A stretch of 64,000 nt of DNA from Hyphomicrobiales bacterium (GTDB taxonomy: Bacteria > Pseudomonadota > Alphaproteobacteria > Rhizobiales > Beijerinckiaceae): positions 169,764 through 233,763 of the forward strand of contig JAGXAN010000008.1 in NCBI GenBank assembly GCA_019075865.1, read 5' to 3'. A program made the translations under genes and the position numbers. The notes beneath the pieces were generated by a model. The model saw only the letters and a program-made list of their open reading frames with translations, did not search any database and had not been told where the DNA came from. Positions 42,428-51,238 of this stretch are shown piece after piece; position 1 is the first letter of the stretch; each line of letters starts with the position of its first letter.

Positions 42428-43444
42428 CTATGCGCCCGCGCGATTGGCCCGCGCGGCGATATCGGCGCAGCGCGCCATCAGCGCCTCGAAGGGTTCGGCA
42501 TCCTCCAAAAGCAACCCGTCCTCGACCATACGGCCATAGTCTTCCTCCAGTGCCTTGGAGGCATCGCCGCCGGGCACGAGCTGCAAACCGCCGTTAACGG
42601 CGGCCACGTAGTCGATCGGACTACGGTCGGCGGCCTTTTCGGCGAAGAACATACCCTTGTGGCGCGCCACCGCGTTCGCCAGCTCGCGATCCGCGAAAGC
42701 CGCTTCCGCAAGACCGGCCTCATCCAGCCGCACGACGTCGTGCCAGTGTCGCGCGAAACGATCGCCGCGGAGCCGCTCCTGCAGGCAGAAGACGTGGATC
42801 GCCGTCGCCTTTTCCCAGAAGGTTCGCTCGGCGTGCATCACGCGGGGTCGCGCCGTCGGGAACACCACGCCTTCGACCATGCCGGATGCGTCGCAGGTGA
42901 CGTCCCGCAGACTCGCCGGCTCTCCCGTCGATCTCGCGCCGAACTCCAGCATCACGCTTGGCGCTACGTAGCCGGAGCCTGCCGCAGTCGCCTCATAGTC
43001 GATGAACAGCTTCTCGCCCTCGACGCGGACCGTGGCGACCAACGCCTCAGCGGCCAGCGCGACCGCGATGACCGGCTGTACGGCCCCCGCCACCCACTCC
43101 GGCAAGCGCTTACGCACCTCGCTCGACCAGCGCTTCTCCTCGCTACGTGTCTTCGGCAGCGCCTCGCCGTTGCCATCCACCAGATCGGGCGCGATCGCCC
43201 GGATGTCGTAGGTCAGGTCGACGTCCTCGGAAAACCGCCGGATGACTACATAGGCTTTCGATAGTGACGTTCCGCCCTTGAACACCAGATGCTCACCGAG
43301 CGCCGATCCGTAGAGCGTGGCGAGCGCCCACACCACCCATACATCCTTCTCGAGAAGGTGCGCTGGTCGTCCCGACTGATCGGCCGCGACGCTCAGCGCC
43401 TCGCGGCGGTCGGCGACCGGAAGGTGGAGAAAGGCGTCAGCCAT
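42428..43444 (-). CDS. abiEii: AbiEii-family nucleotidyltransferase toxin
   Basis: The 338-residue protein shows EKDVWVVWALATLY, LVFKGGTSLSKAY (GGTS at 57-60) and RFSEDVDLTYD (74-80), the motifs of the AbiEii/AbiGii nucleotidyltransferase toxins. Characterised members add nucleotides to tRNA or other targets and give abortive infection. Its start overlaps the end of the AbiEi-like gene by 8 bp, as in other AbiE pairs. It probably helps retain the element and limits phages. Confidence 0.9.
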   Translation of the reverse strand: MADAFLHLPVADRREALSVAADQSGRPAHLLEKDVWVVWALATLYGSALGEHLVFKGGTSLSKAYVVIRRFSEDVDLTYDIRAIAPDLVDGNGEALPKTRSEEKRWSSEVRKRLPEWVAGAVQPVIAVALAAEALVATVRVEGEKLFIDYEATAAGSGYVAPSVMLEFGARSTGEPASLRDVTCDASGMVEGVVFPTARPRVMHAERTFWEKATAIHVFCLQERLRGDRFARHWHDVVRLDEAGLAEAAFADRELANAVARHKGMFFAEKAADRSPIDYVAAVNGGLQLVPGGDASKALEEDYGRMVEDGLLLEDAEPFEALMARCADIAARANRAGA

Positions 43445-44030
43445 GCGCCGCCTTTCCCACGCTGCGCGCGAGCCAGGTCGGAAGCTGCGGCGCTGCCGCG
43501 ACCAGTTCGCTGAAAGTGGACGGCGGGAGCTTCCGCTTCAATGTTTTCAGGGCGGCTTCCGCCTTCTCCGGCCCAAGCCAGGCCAGCGCCCGCACCGCCT
43601 CGCCAGCCGGCTTATGAGCCAGGGCGAGTTGCCAGCGCGGAGCGTGGCGAAGTTCGACGACCTGCTTGCCGAGATTCATCGTTCGGCTGCGGCCGGAGGT
43701 CAGATAGACCGACCGAACCGGCACCTGGGTCGTGAGGCCGAGGGTGTTGGCGGCTGCCGCCCCGCTCGGGACGATGACCTCGCCGCGCTGGTTGGCGAGC
43801 GCCTCGACCGCCTGCTGGACGGCGGGAGCCCTCGTGCCGAACCGGCTCGTGATGGGACGGAGATAAACGCCGCGACCGGCCCGGATCAGTTGACCCCGCT
43901 CGGTCAGACGCGACAAGGCCTGATCCACCGCGGCGCGATTACCGAGGTGAAGCAAGCTCTTAGCCGCCACGGGCGTGCCTTCCGGCAACCCTTCCGCATG
44001 CGCAAGAATCTGTTCGGTTAACCGTTGCAT
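43437..44030 (-). CDS. abiEi: AbiEi-family antitoxin (DUF6088)
   Basis: From ATG 44030 the protein has 197 residues. MQRLTEQILAHAEGLPEGTPVAAKSLLHLG and VDQALSRLTERGQLIRAGRGVYLRP form the winged-helix N-terminal part that binds the promoter; the C-terminal half serves antitoxin activity. AGGAG lies a few bases before this ATG, whereas the open frame to 44105 runs through the operator. A perfect 10-bp inverted repeat directly upstream fits autorepression. The overlap with abiEii fixes the pairing. Confidence 0.87.
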   Translation of the reverse strand: MQRLTEQILAHAEGLPEGTPVAAKSLLHLGNRAAVDQALSRLTERGQLIRAGRGVYLRPITSRFGTRAPAVQQAVEALANQRGEVIVPSGAAAANTLGLTTQVPVRSVYLTSGRSRTMNLGKQVVELRHAPRWQLALAHKPAGEAVRALAWLGPEKAEAALKTLKRKLPPSTFSELVAAAPQLPTWLARSVGKAAHG

Positions 44031-44040
44031 GGCCGTTCTC

Positions 44041-44070
44041 CTGTCAGAAATATACGCGGTTTTCTGACAG
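44041..44070. promoter_or_regulatory. Perfect inverted repeat operator of the AbiE pair
   Basis: CTGTCAGAAA (44041-44050) and TTTCTGACAG (44061-44070) are exact complements separated by 10 bases. The spacer contains a TATA-like stretch on the minus strand. It sits 11 bp before the abiEi start, where AbiEi antitoxins are known to bind inverted repeats. Confidence 0.75.
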
Positions 44071-44112
44071 TTTTCAAGCCAGCGAACTGCCCGGGGGCCG
44101 TCCATTTTCCGG

Positions 44113-45443
44113 CTAGATCAAGGGCGCGCCCCTATCGAGGAGACCGTCCAGGAAGTCCTCCCGCGAACCGATCGGGCCCGCGAGCGTCGCAACGATCAGC
44201 GTCTCGACGACCTGGCGGGCCAAGGACCGCGCCATCACCCGCTCTTTCGTCGAGATGGCGGTCATGGCGCGCCCGTGCAGGAAGGCGCTCCGCACGTTGA
44301 AGAGCTGCTCATACTGGTCGGCGAAGCGTCGATCGCCCAGCAGGCCGGCCACCCGTCCCGCATTCTATTCGTGGCGCGCATCCCTTTGTGACGGTCAGGC
44401 GCGATGCGAAAGTTCTTCTGATAGTCCGCGCGCAAGCCGAGCGCCGCCTCGATCGTCGTGATGTGCGCAAGGAATTCATCCACGCCCTCGGCCAGGAACG
44501 CGCGGACGAGGAAGTGAGGGATCGGCGTCTCGAACAAAACCGATTGATTCGCCTGCTCGACGGTCTCCCACCGGCTCTGGTCCCACACAGAGAACTCGGT
44601 CTTGGCCACCTCTTCCAAGTGCAGCTCGACCGGGCGCTCTTCCTCGTATGTCCCGCCATAACCGTCGTCGTAAACGCGGTCTTCCCAACTCAGCGTGTCG
44701 GGAGACAGCGGCGAACTGGGACGAACGAAGATGTCGCTGTCGATCGTGTAGACCCATGGCACACGGAAGCCACGCCAATCGACTTCCTGCATGGTCGACC
44801 AACTCTCCCAGGGGGCCAGCAGGAGGAAGAACAGTGCTTCTTCCAAGGCAGTCGGGAACCGCCCTTTATGCGGTTCGATCCGCCCCCGATCCTGGCTCAA
44901 GTCCATAAACAGGACCGGGACCGCGCGCTCCTCCGGCTCCTGCTCGAGCACCACGACCTCCTCAACGATCAGCCAGTGGAATTCGGAAAAGCGCTCGGCA
45001 TCGAAGTCCTGACGCGGATAAAGCCGCTTCAGCCGCGGCGCATCGATCACGCCGCGCAGCTCGTCCGCGCTCAACCGGCACACCCTGGCCGGACCAAATG
45101 CGAGCGGCGGCAGGTCGGCGGCAAGATCGAGCGGCGCAAGGTGCAAGCGCCTAGCCCGGGTGGCGAGCAGCGCCGCGTCCAGTCTCTTCGCCGCTTCCTC
45201 CACGGGCAAAGCAAGATGGGCCGTGTCCTTGTGCAGGTGACACGGAAGGCCCAAGGCTCGCAATGCGGTCGAGAGCGCGAAGTTCGGCCCCTTCTTGCCG
45301 GCGTTCGGATAGCCGTCGCGGCAGCTCTCACGCAGCCGCACGAAGGCCGGGTGCGTGAGAATATTGTCAGGCCCGGGCGGAAGTGGCCGCCACAGGTTTG
45401 TCATCGCCGTCAGCATCGCCGTGCTCGGACCAGTCTCGCTCAT
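44113..45443 (-). pseudogene. Unknown protein with C-terminal HEPN motif, frameshifted
   Basis: The first frame (from ATG 45443) gives 393 residues whose last 32 look like noise. A different frame then continues to 44113 with GLLGDRRFADQYEQLF and VRSAFLHGRAM. One missing G near 44365 would rejoin them into about 442 residues. RSAFLH is the R-x4-H catalytic motif of HEPN RNases, in the context typical of ApeA-like HEPN domains. The N-terminal 300 residues are unrecognised. The start overlaps the TIR stop by one base. It is either a true broken gene or a sequencing error in a G pair. Confidence 0.7.
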
Positions 45444-46555
45444 CAGGAGATTCGCAGCCGCCGCAAAAGCTTGCCGAGAACCGCCTCGTACTCCTCGGGC
45501 TTGGAGAAATCGGCGTAGAGCTTGCCTTTCAGGAACTCCGGCAGCTCACATTCCTCGTAGAGCAGCGGCAGCACGACTACCTCGCCGCTGGCGATCTCGC
45601 GGTTCATCGCCACGTCGAGCTCCTTCTTCACCCAAGGGGCGCCGATCGACTTTTTCGACAGGACGACGGCGATGTAACGGCTGAGCTTGATCCCCTCTTC
45701 GATCTTGGCGATGAGCGAGTCCCCAATGTCGATTTCGGCTTCGTCCAGCCAAACATGCTCCACGCCGTGGGCGAGCAGATCCTTGCGAAGCTGGCGAACG
45801 AAGGGTTTGTCGACGCCAGTGTGGCTCAAGAAGATGCCGTGATACTTCTCATGCACCAGATCAGCCTTCTCCAGCGCGACGCTGTCACGGACGAGTTGAT
45901 TCTGGGCTTCTTGCGATGTCGGCGGCGTCAGCAGCCAGCCCATCGTGGTCCCGAACGTGACCTGGCCGCCGAGGCTGTAGCCCTCCGGCGTCGTGGCGAT
46001 TGATGCATACCCTTCGCCGGGATCGGAAAGGCACAGCGTCCAGCCGCCGGTTCGCGCCAGAACCTCGAAATAGCGCGCGAAGGGGCTGTCGGGATCGACC
46101 GGCCCCATTCTGCGCCCCTTCTTCACAAGAAGCTCCGAGCGCTTGACGAAGCTCGTCACTTTCGGCGCCGCATATCCAAGATGGGTTTCGCGATAGCCGA
46201 AGAAGTTCACCCGCTTCGGCTCGGACAGGCACCAAACGACCGTCGCGCCACCCGCAATCGCGGCTTCCATTTCCTTGCGCCGATCCTCACCATCGAAAGC
46301 GGAGTCGAGATCGTAGCGGTCGTTCTGCCCCTTCAGCTTGCCCAGCTCGTAGAGTTCGTTCGAAAACTCTCCGGCCTTGCCGAACAGAAAATGTGTGTAG
46401 CTCTCCGGATTGATGATGATTGTGTCGTATTCGTAGAGCGGATAGGCCGCCCGCTCTCGATCGACGTCAGGCTGGCAGAGCCCGAGGTTTTCGATCTCCA
46501 CCCCTTCGATTTTGTCGCCGGTGTAGGTCAACCCGACAGTCAGCACCCGTTTCAT
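45443..46555 (-). CDS. Protein with unknown N-terminal domain and C-terminal TIR domain
   Basis: The 370-residue protein ends in a TIR domain (about 237-360): HGIFLSHTGVDKPFVRQL, HVWLDEAEIDIGD and SIGAPWVKKELDVAM, the last giving candidate NADase Glu312. The N-terminal 230 residues (MKRVLTVGLTYTGDKIEG, YEYDTIIINPESYTHF, TLCLSDPGEGYASI) form an unrecognised, probably alpha/beta sensor domain. The ATG at 46555 is preferred to the long upstream frame, which antiparallels another gene. It overlaps the nuclease stop by 4 bp and the HEPN-type gene by 1 bp, so three products are translated together. Confidence 0.82.
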   Translation of the reverse strand: MKRVLTVGLTYTGDKIEGVEIENLGLCQPDVDRERAAYPLYEYDTIIINPESYTHFLFGKAGEFSNELYELGKLKGQNDRYDLDSAFDGEDRRKEMEAAIAGGATVVWCLSEPKRVNFFGYRETHLGYAAPKVTSFVKRSELLVKKGRRMGPVDPDSPFARYFEVLARTGGWTLCLSDPGEGYASIATTPEGYSLGGQVTFGTTMGWLLTPPTSQEAQNQLVRDSVALEKADLVHEKYHGIFLSHTGVDKPFVRQLRKDLLAHGVEHVWLDEAEIDIGDSLIAKIEEGIKLSRYIAVVLSKKSIGAPWVKKELDVAMNREIASGEVVVLPLLYEECELPEFLKGKLYADFSKPEEYEAVLGKLLRRLRIS

Positions 46556-47187
46556 GCGTCGTTCCTTCCCGCCGCCTGCTCGGCCGCCTCTCTCGCTTTC
46601 ACTTCCAAAACCTCGCCGCGGCTGCCAACGAGCGCGATCTCGATGCCGGCCAATGCGCAACGCGGCGCAAGCCGTTCGGCCAAGCGCAAGGTGCCGTCCG
46701 TCAGCGGCACCACGGCGATCTGACACCCCTGCGATGGCGTCGCCATCAGCAACCCTACGGTCTCGCAAAGACCACGATAGAGCCGCGACACCTGGCCCGA
46801 ATGCCGCGTGTTGATGATGCCGCCTTTGCACTCGGCCGAGATGATGTGGTCGCCAACCTCCGCCACGACATCGCCGAGGCCGGACTTGGGATTGACGGTG
46901 ATCGTCTGGCCCGCAGCGTTCCGATAGACGCCGCCATAGGAGGTGGTGCCGAGGTTGGAAACCTTCGCGAATTCCCTGCGCAGCAGCCAGCCCGCAAAAT
47001 CGAATTGCTTTCCGTGTTCGCCATCGGGATGGATGCGAACGTCACGGGCCCTCTGCGTGCGGAGCAAATGCATCGCGTAGGCGAGCATGACCGCGCCCTC
47101 GTAGAGATGATGCTCGTGGAGGCCATCCGATTCTCCGACCCGGTTGGGCGGTGGCTCAAGGGCCGTCACCAGATCTTCGAAGTCCAA
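46552..47187 (-). CDS. PD-(D/E)xK nuclease-like protein
   Basis: The likely start is TTG 47187, which has GGAGG five bases upstream and gives 211 residues; the longer frame to 47802 lies antisense to the divergent gene. LGDVVAEVGDHIISAECKGG gives Asp106, Glu119 and Lys121, the catalytic core of the PD-(D/E)xK fold. LYRGLCETVGLLMATPSQGCQ and the final helix complete the domain. It is the first gene of the nuclease-TIR-HEPN operon. No exact family is recognised. Confidence 0.7.
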   Translation of the reverse strand: MDFEDLVTALEPPPNRVGESDGLHEHHLYEGAVMLAYAMHLLRTQRARDVRIHPDGEHGKQFDFAGWLLRREFAKVSNLGTTSYGGVYRNAAGQTITVNPKSGLGDVVAEVGDHIISAECKGGIINTRHSGQVSRLYRGLCETVGLLMATPSQGCQIAVVPLTDGTLRLAERLAPRCALAGIEIALVGSRGEVLEVKAREAAEQAAGRNDA

Positions 47188-47283
47188 CCCATCCTCCCCC
47201 GGCGGAATCAGCGGGCGCTCGTCGCCCCGCCATTGACAGACGCTTATAACCGGCCATATTTGCCCGGTAAAGGAGGCCCTGTC

Positions 47284-47838
47284 ATGTTTGCCTACAACCC
47301 CGAGAAATTTGCGTCGTTGTACGCGACCGAGCTTGGTCAGCGCATCTGGACCTGCCTCACTCAGCCCGAAAACGTCGCGCGCCTGGAGACGGCGTCCGAA
47401 CTCGGCAAGCCCGCCGTCCAAGGCATCGAGGAACAGCTCCTCGCGGAGTTTCGCGAAGAGGTCCTGGCCGACCGCGTGAAGCAGATGGTCGGCCATATGG
47501 TGCGGCAGATCCTGGAGCAACGCGACTGGGTGCTCGACCAGACCGACGTGAAAGTCCAATCCGTCCCCTTCAGCAAGGCGGCGCGCTATCGCCGAACGGA
47601 CTGGTTCACCTTTCACGCCTTCCGCAACAGCAGCGATCCGCGCGACGTCGTCATCACCGATCGCCGGCAAAACCCGGCGCTGCCCGCCGGCCCGCGCTGG
47701 ACCTTCTACGCAACCTTCGCCAGTCCGTTGAAGGCAGCCGTGGCTTTCGGCGTCCACGACATCAAGCAGCTCCGCCAGCAGGTCCACTCCCACGGCTATC
47801 ACCGGGTGCAGGTCCCCCGCATGCTACGTCGGGCATGA
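47284..47838 (+). CDS. Unknown 184-residue protein, first of the rightward operon
   Basis: It starts at ATG 47284 with an excellent AGGAGG site seven bases upstream; the open frame to the left of that is antisense to the nuclease and TIR genes. The protein begins MFAYNPEKFASLYATELGQR and is mixed helical/strand with no recognised motif, signal peptide or membrane segment. It leads a five-gene set with small gaps (13-55 bp) and is divergent from the nuclease-TIR-HEPN operon across a 96-bp promoter region. Confidence 0.75.
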   Translation: MFAYNPEKFASLYATELGQRIWTCLTQPENVARLETASELGKPAVQGIEEQLLAEFREEVLADRVKQMVGHMVRQILEQRDWVLDQTDVKVQSVPFSKAARYRRTDWFTFHAFRNSSDPRDVVITDRRQNPALPAGPRWTFYATFASPLKAAVAFGVHDIKQLRQQVHSHGYHRVQVPRMLRRA

Positions 47839-47851
47839 AAACGAGCAGACG

Positions 47852-48775
47852 ATGAGTGATCTTTTCGACGTCGACGGCGCCAATCTCGATCGCGGGTTTG
47901 AAAACCTGAAAGCCGCCGAGCTTCCGATCGAGCAGCAGCTTCACGCCATGCTGCAAGAGATGTGGGAGCGTTACGAGCCCTATGCCGATCCCGACTTTCG
48001 GCAGGGTTTCGCACGCGATGTCGATGGCCGCTTCTGGGAGATGTATCTGGGCTGCACGCTGCTCGAGGCGGGCCGCACCTTGCTTCCCGTAGTCGAGCGC
48101 CAGCGCGAAGGCGGTCAGCCGGATCTTTGCGTCCTGGAAGATGGCCACCGCATCTGGATCGAAGCCATCACCCCAGATGAAGGCGCCCCAGGTCCTGACC
48201 AGATCGTGCGTCCGGTTCCCCTCAACGAGGGCGGCGGCCTTTTCGCCGCACCGATCCGTCAGGCGCAGTTGCGCACGTCCGGGGCGTTCTGGACCAAGGC
48301 GCAGAGGATTGCGCGCTATCTCGAACAGGGTGTGATCGTACCGGACGATACGAGGATCATCGCGATCAGTGCAAGCCGCTTCGGCGTCTATGTCGCCGAG
48401 CAGCCGTTGCCGCTGATCATGACCACGTTGCTTCCGATCGGGGACGCCTACATCACAATCGATCGCGAGACCGGCAACGTCGTTGACGAAGGATTTCACC
48501 CGGCCCCCTTCATCAACCGCGAGCGCAATCCGATCCCGCGCACGGCATTTCTCGACGAGCGTTTTGCCGACATCTCCGGTGTGATCTGGTCCCGCGTTGG
48601 CCTCGGCAACTTGTCGCGCCGGACCCGCCCACTGACCTATGTCCATAATCCCCTGGCGCAGGTTCCGCTGGCGACAAACTGGGGTGTTTGGGATCGCGAG
48701 TTCGTCATCACGCCGCGCGGCGACGAATGGGAGGCCAACGACATCCTGGCGCAAGCCGCAGCGGAGGCATCATGA
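47852..48775 (+). CDS. Unknown protein with a restriction-nuclease-like core (variant 1)
   Basis: The 307-residue protein has DGRFWEMYLGCTLLEAG followed by GGQPDLCVLEDGHRIWIEAI. The helix plus PD...WIEA arrangement resembles a PD-(D/E)xK core in which the Lys is replaced (E-x-A). The gene immediately downstream has the same arrangement (SRLFELYLLACFREQG, SPDFLIENDGAACWIEAV), so the two are probably distant homologues. Enzymatic activity is uncertain. It starts 13 bp after the previous gene. Confidence 0.7.
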   Translation: MSDLFDVDGANLDRGFENLKAAELPIEQQLHAMLQEMWERYEPYADPDFRQGFARDVDGRFWEMYLGCTLLEAGRTLLPVVERQREGGQPDLCVLEDGHRIWIEAITPDEGAPGPDQIVRPVPLNEGGGLFAAPIRQAQLRTSGAFWTKAQRIARYLEQGVIVPDDTRIIAISASRFGVYVAEQPLPLIMTTLLPIGDAYITIDRETGNVVDEGFHPAPFINRERNPIPRTAFLDERFADISGVIWSRVGLGNLSRRTRPLTYVHNPLAQVPLATNWGVWDREFVITPRGDEWEANDILAQAAAEAS

Positions 48776-48826
48776 CGATGCGCCCGAGTGCCGGCGCCTT
48801 GCGCCTTCCGGCCCGTGAGGTTGACC

Positions 48827-50242
48827 ATGGCCGTCGGCGATGAGCAGCGACTGATCACGCCGATCAGCCAGCGGCAGTTCGAGCTCTATGCGTTGTCGCT
48901 CGAACGCGGGCCCAATTTTGATCCCGCGCAGATCTTCGGGAGCTATCAAGCCGGGCGTGGCAGCGCGAGCGGCTGCATCCTCCTCGATCCGCAGCGCGGG
49001 ACCTTCACCACCTTGGCCCTGCGCAGGCGTGTCGACCATCGCTGGGTCCGCGTCGACGGAGGCGGCCCTTTTCCAACTCCCGAAGCCGCGCTGGATCACC
49101 TGAGCATCAGCATGCGCGCCGGCGAGCCGCCCGAGCCATTGCCGCCGGGCGCGCGGCGGCGGCCGCTTCTGCTGAAGACCGGATCGCGAGGAACGTCGCC
49201 GGAGTTCGACCTGCTGACGAGCACGATCAGCCATTACCCGGCGCTGATGGCGGTCGGCGAATGCTACCTTGCGCTTCCGAATCCGGATGCCAACTTCGTC
49301 ACCGATCTCCAGACCAACAATTTCGCGTCCCGCCTCTTCGAACTCTACCTTCTTGCCTGTTTCCGCGAGCAAGGCCTGATCGTCCGGCAGGACCATGTCT
49401 CACCGGACTTCCTGATCGAGAATGATGGCGCCGCCTGCTGGATCGAGGCAGTGACCGCGAACTCCGAGACGCCCCGCTCCGGCGGGATCGGGGACTGGGT
49501 GCATGCTCCCGTCGATCGGAATGAACGCATGACTGGCGCGCCAGCCGAGCGCTTCGCCAAGACGCTGCGCGGCAAGCTTCAGCGCAACTATCATGAGCTG
49601 GATCATGTGACGGGGATGCCCTTCGCTTTGGCGATCGCCGACTTCCATGAATCCGGCTCAATGGTATGGAGCCGCGAGGCTTTGCCGACCTATCTCTACG
49701 GCCTGCGGGCAGACGTCGAAGACGAAGGCGCTGGGCGACGTGCGATCGGCACGCCGATCAACAATCTTACGGGCAAGCACGGCATTCCGGCCGGGCTGTT
49801 CCGCGATCCCGACTTTACTTACCTGTCCGCCGTCATCTTCAGCAACGCGGCGACGCTCGCCAAATTCAACCGCATGGGCTTTCTCGCCGGATGGCGGCCG
49901 CCGGGCCTCACGATGAGCCGCCGCGGCATTCTCTTCGACCGAACGCCGGGCGCGCTGGAGCCCATTGATTTCGACCTTCCAGTCGAAAGCGCCGAATACC
50001 AGGCGCTCTGGCCTTGGGGCGAAGCCTGGTGCCAGGAACTGGAGGTCTTTCACAACCCGAAGGCGACGCGCCCCATTCCCTTCGGTCTCATACCCGGCGC
50101 GACGCACTGGTTCGAGCGCGGCGGCGACATCGAGTGCAGCACCATGTGGGCGAACTCGGTCATTTCATCGATCACCCATCTGCGCATGGCCGGCGAGCCC
50201 GGGAAGACGAGCGACGCACCAAGCGAAGACGAGCGGCCATGA
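48827..50242 (+). CDS. Unknown protein with a restriction-nuclease-like core (variant 2)
   Basis: The 471-residue protein from ATG 48827 (TGAGG eight bases upstream; a GTG at 48788 is possible) begins MAVGDEQRLITPISQRQFEL. Its middle carries SRLFELYLLACFREQGLI and VSPDFLIENDGAACWIEAV, resembling the core of the preceding protein, again with Ala where a nuclease Lys is expected. The C-terminal half (FSNAATLAKFNRMGFLAGW) is unrecognised. An active restriction enzyme is doubtful; a binding role or a shifted catalytic residue is possible. Confidence 0.68.
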   Translation: MAVGDEQRLITPISQRQFELYALSLERGPNFDPAQIFGSYQAGRGSASGCILLDPQRGTFTTLALRRRVDHRWVRVDGGGPFPTPEAALDHLSISMRAGEPPEPLPPGARRRPLLLKTGSRGTSPEFDLLTSTISHYPALMAVGECYLALPNPDANFVTDLQTNNFASRLFELYLLACFREQGLIVRQDHVSPDFLIENDGAACWIEAVTANSETPRSGGIGDWVHAPVDRNERMTGAPAERFAKTLRGKLQRNYHELDHVTGMPFALAIADFHESGSMVWSREALPTYLYGLRADVEDEGAGRRAIGTPINNLTGKHGIPAGLFRDPDFTYLSAVIFSNAATLAKFNRMGFLAGWRPPGLTMSRRGILFDRTPGALEPIDFDLPVESAEYQALWPWGEAWCQELEVFHNPKATRPIPFGLIPGATHWFERGGDIECSTMWANSVISSITHLRMAGEPGKTSDAPSEDERP

Positions 50243-50297
50243 CCTGCCCGTCAGCCAAGCCTCGCCACCATCGCTAATCAGAGGAGAACCGCAAAGT

Positions 50298-51221
50298 ATG
50301 GCGACCGAACCATCCGACCGGACGATCGTCCTCCACCTCTTGCGAGGCGCTGTCCCCGAGCGCGCCGATGAAATCAGCGGTCTATGGAGCCAATACGGCC
50401 ACGCCGTCGAAGTCGCGCCGAGCACCAAGGGCGTCACGATGAATGCGGACGCCAGTCGCATCAAGTTCGACACCAAGACGATCGACTTCTTTTGGCTGCT
50501 CGGCTTCAGCGCCTGGCGCGCAATCGAGGTCTATTCGCCCGCCCTGGTGCTCGCGACGCTGACCGGCATACCGCTCGATCAGGCGTTCACCATAGACGCC
50601 GAACGGGGGCAATATGAGTTCGACTACAAACAGCGCATCGCCAGCGCCCAATCGCTTATTGCCGCCGAGCAAACCCCGGACGTTTCCTGGCCGGCAGACG
50701 TTCCTCAGCCGACCGCCGACCGCGACGGCCTGGGCGACGATCAACGCAAGGCTGTCTTCGACCTGGTCGCACTGGCCCTTGCCTTCGCGCTGCTGCACGA
50801 GTTTCGACACGTCATGTACTGCGCCGACAACAGTGCGCCCTCGACGCTGCCCGAGGAGGAAATCGGCTGCGACACTTGGGCCCGCGAGTTTATGACCAGC
50901 GGCCTTGCCGCTTACGCAAAGGAATACGGCCACGACTACGCCCAAGTCCAGCAAAAGCGCGCGATGGGAATAGCGCTCGCCGCCGTGATCATCCATGCGA
51001 TGACGCCGACCCACGCGCACTGGGGCAACCGTCAGTATCCGCCGATCGCCGAGCGGCTGACAGCGATGATCGGCGGCTACAATCTGCCCGCCGGCTCGTC
51101 CTTCTGGCCCTTCACGGCCTGCCTTCTGATCGCGCTCATGAGGCAGGAGAACCGGCCGCTCGACATCGTCGCGTACTCAAACCAGGAAATGGTCGAGGCC
51201 CTGCTCGACCGGCTCCGTTGA
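50298..51221 (+). CDS. Lit-type HExxH peptidase (U49-like, phage exclusion)
   Basis: The 307-residue protein has ALLHEFRHVMYCADN with the zinc motif HEFRH at 167-171, followed by EEEIGCDTWAREFM, which could supply the third ligand. This matches the peptidase U49 (Lit) group. The E. coli phage-exclusion protein Lit cleaves elongation factor Tu after sensing a phage T4 capsid peptide. A GAGGAG site lies 11 bases before ATG 50298. A shared target with Lit is inference; the fold assignment is reasonable. Confidence 0.75.
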   Translation: MATEPSDRTIVLHLLRGAVPERADEISGLWSQYGHAVEVAPSTKGVTMNADASRIKFDTKTIDFFWLLGFSAWRAIEVYSPALVLATLTGIPLDQAFTIDAERGQYEFDYKQRIASAQSLIAAEQTPDVSWPADVPQPTADRDGLGDDQRKAVFDLVALALAFALLHEFRHVMYCADNSAPSTLPEEEIGCDTWAREFMTSGLAAYAKEYGHDYAQVQQKRAMGIALAAVIIHAMTPTHAHWGNRQYPPIAERLTAMIGGYNLPAGSSFWPFTACLLIALMRQENRPLDIVAYSNQEMVEALLDRLR

Positions 51222-51238
51222 CGCTGCGAGGAGCACAC

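Noticed and set aside
40827..42539. 570-codon plus-strand frame
   Set aside because: It is antisense to the PHP-SMC gene; high-GC DNA produces such long open shadows.
46420..47283. Upstream part of the plus-strand frame that ends at 47838
   Set aside because: It is antisense to the TIR and nuclease genes; the AGGAGG at 47271 fixes the real start at 47284.
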